Below, piece after piece: positions 5,448 through 5,889 of a stretch of 5,889 nucleotides of DNA. The notes beneath the pieces are model-generated. The model worked only from the letters and a program-made list of their open reading frames with translations. It was not told the DNA's origin and did no database searches. The stretch's first letter is position 1. Every line of letters starts with the position of its first letter. The DNA lies in assembly GCA_045660565.1 (NCBI GenBank), contig JAZRDX010000120.1, positions 1-5,889 on the forward strand, in the 5' to 3' direction. A program made the translations under genes and the position numbers. The DNA is from SIG673 sp045660565 (GTDB taxonomy: Bacteria; Bacillota; Clostridia; Oscillospirales; CAG-272).

Positions 5448-5889
5448 ATGGAGAAATATATACCACCTTATGAAATAACTGACGAAATGCTGTCTATGAC
5501 ATCTGACATTATGGAGCTTTTGGGCGAATTGAAAAACGTCAATGACCTTGACAAGTTACCACGACTCCGTAAGACAAGCAGAATAAAGTCAATCCACTCG
5601 TCGCTTGCAATAGAAAACAACACATTGTCACTTCAACAGGTCACTGCAGTTATCGAGGGAAAACGTGTTTTAGGTCCCAAAGATGACATAGTGGCAGTCA
5701 AAAATGCTTTTGAGGCATACAAACTGCTTGACGATGTAAACCCATATTCAGTTCAAGACTTGGAGAGAGTTCATGGTGTAATGATGAAGGGGCTTGTTGA
5801 TGAGTGTGGCAATGTAAGGTCGCAGGGAGTTGGCATAATCAACAGCAATGGGGATGTTGTCCATCTTGCTCCGCCTGCAGATCTTGTTC
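5448..5889 (+). CDS. Fic-family protein, N-terminal part (3'-truncated by window edge)
   Basis: Fic-domain enzymes usually transfer AMP from ATP to a hydroxyl side chain of a target protein. The first 147 residues are visible and the frame is open to the right edge. The N-terminal helical region (about 10-95) contains SSLAIENNTLS, in which Ser52-x3-Glu56-Asn57 fits the (S/T)xxxE(G/N) inhibitory helix motif. That motif precedes the Fic core here, as in class II, self-inhibited Fic proteins. The segment after it, EGKRVLGPKDDIVAVKNAFEAY (70-91), and VHGVMMKGLVDECGNVRSQGVGI (108-130) followed by HLAPPADLV (139-147) are typical of the Fic_N-Fic type. The catalytic HxFx(D/E)GNGR loop would lie beyond the window, so activity cannot be judged, nor can a C-terminal winged helix. 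Codon use differs from the ATPase genes (seven visible Ala codons are GCA or GCT, none GCG; TTG and TTA for Leu more frequent), consistent with acquired DNA. Its target is unknown. Confidence 0.88.
   Translation, partial: MEKYIPPYEITDEMLSMTSDIMELLGELKNVNDLDKLPRLRKTSRIKSIHSSLAIENNTLSLQQVTAVIEGKRVLGPKDDIVAVKNAFEAYKLLDDVNPYSVQDLERVHGVMMKGLVDECGNVRSQGVGIINSNGDVVHLAPPADLV

Overview
The window holds the 3' part of a V-type (A/V-type) ATPase operon, all on the + strand, followed by a gene-free spacer and the first half of a Fic-family gene. The operon reads atpC (5' end outside the window), atpF, atpA, atpB, atpD. In the ntp nomenclature of Enterococcus hirae this is C-G-A-B-D. The codon use (AT-rich third positions, heavy CTT for Leu, AGA and CGC for Arg), the AGGAG-type ribosome binding sites, a bacterial V-ATPase operon and a characteristic intergenic hairpin repeat together suggest a low-to-mid GC Clostridia member. 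A gut Oscillospiraceae/Ruminococcaceae-like genome or metagenome contig is most likely; this taxonomic guess is inference.

Region 1 (1-5074): the catalytic head and central stalk of the rotary ATPase. AtpA (catalytic, intact P-loop) and AtpB (non-catalytic, degenerate P-loop, arginine finger) form the A3B3 hexamer. AtpD and AtpF form the rotating shaft, and AtpC is the funnel that seats the shaft on the membrane ring. Genes are tightly packed: atpC and atpF overlap by 8 nt, and the next gaps are 16, 24 and 57 nt. The membrane subunits (I, K) and the peripheral stalk (E/H) are not here and would be expected upstream of base 1, so Na+ versus H+ specificity cannot be judged.

Region 2 (5075-5447): 373 bases without a convincing gene. 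In order it holds an AT-rich tail, a 10-bp GC-rich terminator hairpin, a run of short perfect hairpins, a two-hairpin element resembling a recurrent Clostridia intergenic repeat, three tandem 12-bp repeats, and a strong promoter with an extended -10.

Region 3 (5448-5889, runs off the right edge): the N-terminal 147 residues of a Fic-domain protein. It carries an N-terminal (S/T)xxxE(G/N) inhibitory motif, so it appears to be a self-inhibited (class II) Fic enzyme. It has its own promoter and different codon use, and is probably an accessory gene unrelated to the ATPase.

The ATPase genes look intact and ordinary. The points worth a second look are the hairpin-rich spacer and the repeat-flanked promoter of the Fic gene. 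Nothing here clearly amounts to a new system.
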